From: an uncultured Phycisphaerales bacterium | GTDB taxonomy: Bacteria; Planctomycetota; Phycisphaerae; WQYP01 | Assembly: GCA_937901265.1 (NCBI GenBank) | Contig: CALCHA010000485.1 | Span: forward strand, 1-6,468 | Reading direction: 5' to 3' | Length of the DNA stretch: 6,468 nucleotides | Shown: piece by piece, positions 5,012 through 6,468 of the stretch | Layout: every line of letters starts with the position of its first letter | How positions within the stretch are numbered: the stretch's first letter is position 1 | Translations under genes and position numbers: made by a program | The notes under the pieces: generated by a model | Database searches by the model: none | Seen by the model: only the letters and a program-made list of their open reading frames with translations | Told to the model about the DNA's origin: nothing

Positions 5012-6241
5012 ATGCGCGCACTGATCACCGGCCAGGTTGGCCTGGATAAAAAGAACTTCATCGAAGCCGCCCAACGCACTGCCAGGGCCAACGGTGAAGA
5101 GCTCACCGTCTACAACATCGGCGACATGATGTATCGCGAGGCCCCGACGGTGCGTCCCGGGCGCATTCTGGATCTTCCACTGGCGACCCTGAACTCCCTT
5201 CGCCGCGCGGTCATGCGGGATGTGCTCGCCGACATGCACAACCACGCGAACGTGATCATCAACACCCACGCCACCTTTCGCTGGAAGCATGGGCTTTTCT
5301 CCGCTTTTGACTTTGACCAGCTGGCCCTGTTCGATGCGGACCTCTACGTCTGCCTCGTCGACAACATTGAAACGGTGCACCAGCGGCTGCTGCTTGACCA
5401 CGACTTTGAGCACTCGCTTAAAGACCTGATGGTGTGGCGTGAAGAGGAGATCCTCGCCACGGAAATCCTCGCGCGGTCCATCCGCAGAAGCGGTGCCGCC
5501 ACGCCTGATCCGGTTTCCCCTTCCTCGCAATTTTTCGTGCTCTCCCGGGGGCGGACCAGGCCCACGTCGGACACGCTCTACCGCCTGATCTTCCGCCCGA
5601 ACATGAAAACCGTGTATCCCTCGTTTCCGATGTCGCACGTGATGGACCTGCCCGACACGCTGGCGGAGATCGATGCGTTCCGCGAAAAAATTGCCGAGAA
5701 GATGATCGCCTTCGATCCCGGCGACGTCGATGAAAAGGTGCTTTCCGACCTGGCCATCCGGGCGGCTTCCATCGGCAAGCAGACGCTGACGATTTTTCCG
5801 GGCGACCCCATCAAGACGGCGCAACACAACTTCGGCGACCTGCTCAACGCCCCGGCCATCGCCCCGGCCATCGCCGACGCCGCCCCGCCAATCCAGCTCA
5901 AAGTCGCCGACCTCCTGCAGATCGTCCCCGACATCGATGGCCAGATTTACGCCCGGGATTTCATGCTGGTGCGGCAATCGGACATGATCGTCTCCTACAT
6001 CCCCGAACTCCCCGGCACCGAAGGCAAAGCCGGCAAACCCGGCCTCAGCAGCGGCGTCGAACGGGAACTGCAACACGCTCACGAACACGCGAAAGATGTG
6101 TTCGTCATCTGGAAACCCAAAAAAGAACCCTCCCCCTTCATCACCCAAACCGCCAACAAAGTCTTCCGCAGCGTCGACGAAGCCTTCGCCTACTTCGAAC
6201 AAAAAGGCTACTTCCAACCCCACAGCCTCTTCGGCAGCTAA
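5012..6241 (+). CDS. Fusion protein: adenylate-kinase-like P-loop domain + nucleoside 2-deoxyribosyltransferase-like domain
   Basis: The 409-residue product is soluble and shows two regions. Residues 1-193 follow the layout of archaeal-type adenylate kinases: MRALITGQVGLDKKNF at the P-loop position, VYNIGDMMYREA (33-44; compare FGDVMFEVA), VIINTHATFRWKHGL (81-95; compare VDTHSTVSTPKGYLPG), DADLYVCLVDN (108-118) and a closing helix. The Walker A is degenerate: in G7-QV-G10-L-D12-K13-K14 the final Gly is Asp and the Ser/Thr is Lys. Residues 198-398 resemble nucleoside 2-deoxyribosyltransferases: KTVYPSFPMSHVMD (199-212), a conserved-looking acidic SDMIVSYIP (323-331), and SSGVERELQHA (346-356), where Glu352 aligns with the nucleophile of the family's GTAxELGxA motif. 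An activity on nucleosides or nucleotides is inferred. The ATG has GAAAGG 9 bases upstream. Codon use matches the neighbours. The domain calls are by eye, firmer for the first and moderate for the second. Confidence 0.8.
   Translation: MRALITGQVGLDKKNFIEAAQRTARANGEELTVYNIGDMMYREAPTVRPGRILDLPLATLNSLRRAVMRDVLADMHNHANVIINTHATFRWKHGLFSAFDFDQLALFDADLYVCLVDNIETVHQRLLLDHDFEHSLKDLMVWREEEILATEILARSIRRSGAATPDPVSPSSQFFVLSRGRTRPTSDTLYRLIFRPNMKTVYPSFPMSHVMDLPDTLAEIDAFREKIAEKMIAFDPGDVDEKVLSDLAIRAASIGKQTLTIFPGDPIKTAQHNFGDLLNAPAIAPAIADAAPPIQLKVADLLQIVPDIDGQIYARDFMLVRQSDMIVSYIPELPGTEGKAGKPGLSSGVERELQHAHEHAKDVFVIWKPKKEPSPFITQTANKVFRSVDEAFAYFEQKGYFQPHSLFGS
5849..5872 (+). repeat. In-frame 12-base tandem duplication
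   Basis: GCCCCGGCCATC occurs twice without interruption, in frame, and encodes Ala-Pro-Ala-Ile twice (residues 280-287) of the fusion protein. It lies in an Ala/Pro-rich insertion between the two conserved halves of the deoxyribosyltransferase-like domain. It looks like a recent slippage product in a tolerant loop. Confidence 0.8.
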
Positions 6242-6254
6242 CCCTTCTTTCGCT

Positions 6255-6273
6255 TGCTGCCATAACGGCAGCA
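6255..6273 (+). terminator. Candidate hairpin terminator after the fusion gene
   Basis: TGCTGCC and GGCAGCA form a perfect 7-bp stem around the loop ATAAC, 13 bases after the stop codon. No T-run follows, so if it ends transcription it is not a canonical intrinsic terminator; it may instead protect the 3' end. Confidence 0.4.
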
Positions 6274-6278
6274 CATCC

Positions 6279-6317
6279 CGGTCTTCTGTGGTGACCGAGA
6301 ATGACGGTCGTGGACCG
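6279..6317. repeat. Two consecutive CGGTC/GACCG inverted repeats
   Basis: CGGTC (6279-6283) pairs with GACCG (6293-6297), and seven bases on, CGGTC (6305-6309) pairs with GACCG (6313-6317) around a GTG loop. The four copies alternate, so alternative pairings are possible. The stretch lies between the fusion gene and the next start. It may be a small structured RNA segment or an operator pair; five-base arms in GC-rich DNA can also arise by chance. Confidence 0.35.
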
Positions 6318-6345
6318 CCCGTCGTTGGACTACGCCGTATTTCAT

Positions 6346-6374
6346 TTGGCCTAAGGCTCGACTTGGGATACACT
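6346..6374 (+). promoter_or_regulatory. Candidate promoter of the gene at the right edge
   Basis: TTGGCC (6346-6351, 4 of 6) is followed after 17 bases by TACACT (6369-6374, 4 of 6). Transcription would start near 6381, about 26 bases before the ATG at 6407. Confidence 0.4.
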
Positions 6375-6406
6375 CGAACGAAAACCGATCGCACGGGTCC
6401 ATAGAA

Positions 6407-6468
6407 ATGTCTGCAACTAGCTCGGAAACTACACTAATCTGTCCGAACTGTGCCAGTTCGGCTAATGA
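6407..6468 (+). CDS. Probable start of a zinc-ribbon (CxxC) protein; 3' end outside window
   Basis: An ATG at 6407 opens a frame that runs to the window edge and encodes MSATSSETTLICPNCASSAN. The CPNC knuckle near the N-terminus is typical of proteins beginning with a zinc ribbon, a frequent arrangement in planctomycete-like genomes. A plausible promoter lies 33 bases upstream. The ribosome site is weak (only GGG at 6395-6397). Codon choice (TCT, ACT, ACA, CTA) is less GC-rich than the rest of the window, and only 20 codons are visible, so the call is tentative. Confidence 0.42.
   Translation, partial: MSATSSETTLICPNCASSAN
6443..6461. repeat. Perfect 8-bp inverted repeat with three-base loop
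   Basis: CCGAACTG (6443-6450) and CAGTTCGG (6454-6461) are exact complements around TGC. As RNA this is the most stable short hairpin by eye at the right end. It overlaps the codons for the CPNC motif of the putative gene starting at 6407, so it is either a by-product of that coding sequence or a functional hairpin that would argue against coding there. Confidence 0.6.

Noticed and set aside
4982..6394. 470-codon open frame on the minus strand, opposite the fusion gene
   Set aside because: Its repetitive Gly/Val/Asp/Phe composition is typical of an antisense shadow. The plus-strand frame has recognisable domains, matching codon use and a ribosome site.
1..6468. CRISPR array, tRNA, rRNA or insertion sequence
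   Set aside because: No regularly spaced repeats, no cloverleaf with a T-loop signature, no rRNA-like stretch and no transposase frame were found on either strand.

Overview
The window is GC-rich and densely coding, with strong G/C preference at third codon positions. Protein character suggests a bacterium of the PVC group, most likely a planctomycete: a lone GroES-like gene next to secreted trypsin/PDZ proteases with Ala/Pro/Thr-rich linkers, and many genes of unfamiliar architecture. This placement is an inference from style, since no rRNA or marker gene is present.

Layout. Everything left of about 3077 is transcribed leftward and everything right of 3154 rightward, so there is one divergent point (3078-3153). 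Leftward, from the divergent point: a LysR-type regulator (2193-3077) resembling YeiE; a GroES-like co-chaperonin (1687-2040) with its own plausible promoter; a secreted HtrA-like serine protease with a full His-Asp-Ser triad and a PDZ domain (492-1598); and the first 117 residues of a second secreted trypsin-like protein (1-351, cut by the window edge) whose catalytic His position is occupied by Glu. The last three form a protein-quality-control cluster: a folding helper, an active envelope protease and a probable pseudoprotease.

Rightward: a YeiH/UPF0324 membrane transporter (3154-4260) that pairs with the LysR gene across two evenly spaced inverted repeats, the classic regulator/target layout known for yeiE-yeiH and linked to sulfite or sulfate export. 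A 346-base gap follows. Its last 100 bases hold a near-consensus sigma70-type promoter (TTGACA-N17-TATAAA) and a leader whose Shine-Dalgarno is paired in a perfect 7-bp stem, just ahead of a 101-residue protein of unknown function (4607-4912). Next, in the same direction, is the most unusual gene: a 409-residue protein (5012-6241) that appears to fuse an archaeal-type adenylate-kinase-like P-loop domain with a damaged Walker A motif to a nucleoside 2-deoxyribosyltransferase-like domain that keeps its candidate catalytic Glu. The end of the window holds several small hairpins, a candidate promoter and the probable first 20 codons of a CxxC zinc-ribbon protein.

Best candidates for something new are the leader-controlled small protein followed by the kinase-like/deoxyribosyltransferase-like fusion, and the active/inactive protease pair beside groES. 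The YeiE/YeiH part is a recognised arrangement. Domain calls are by eye from motifs; no database search was run.
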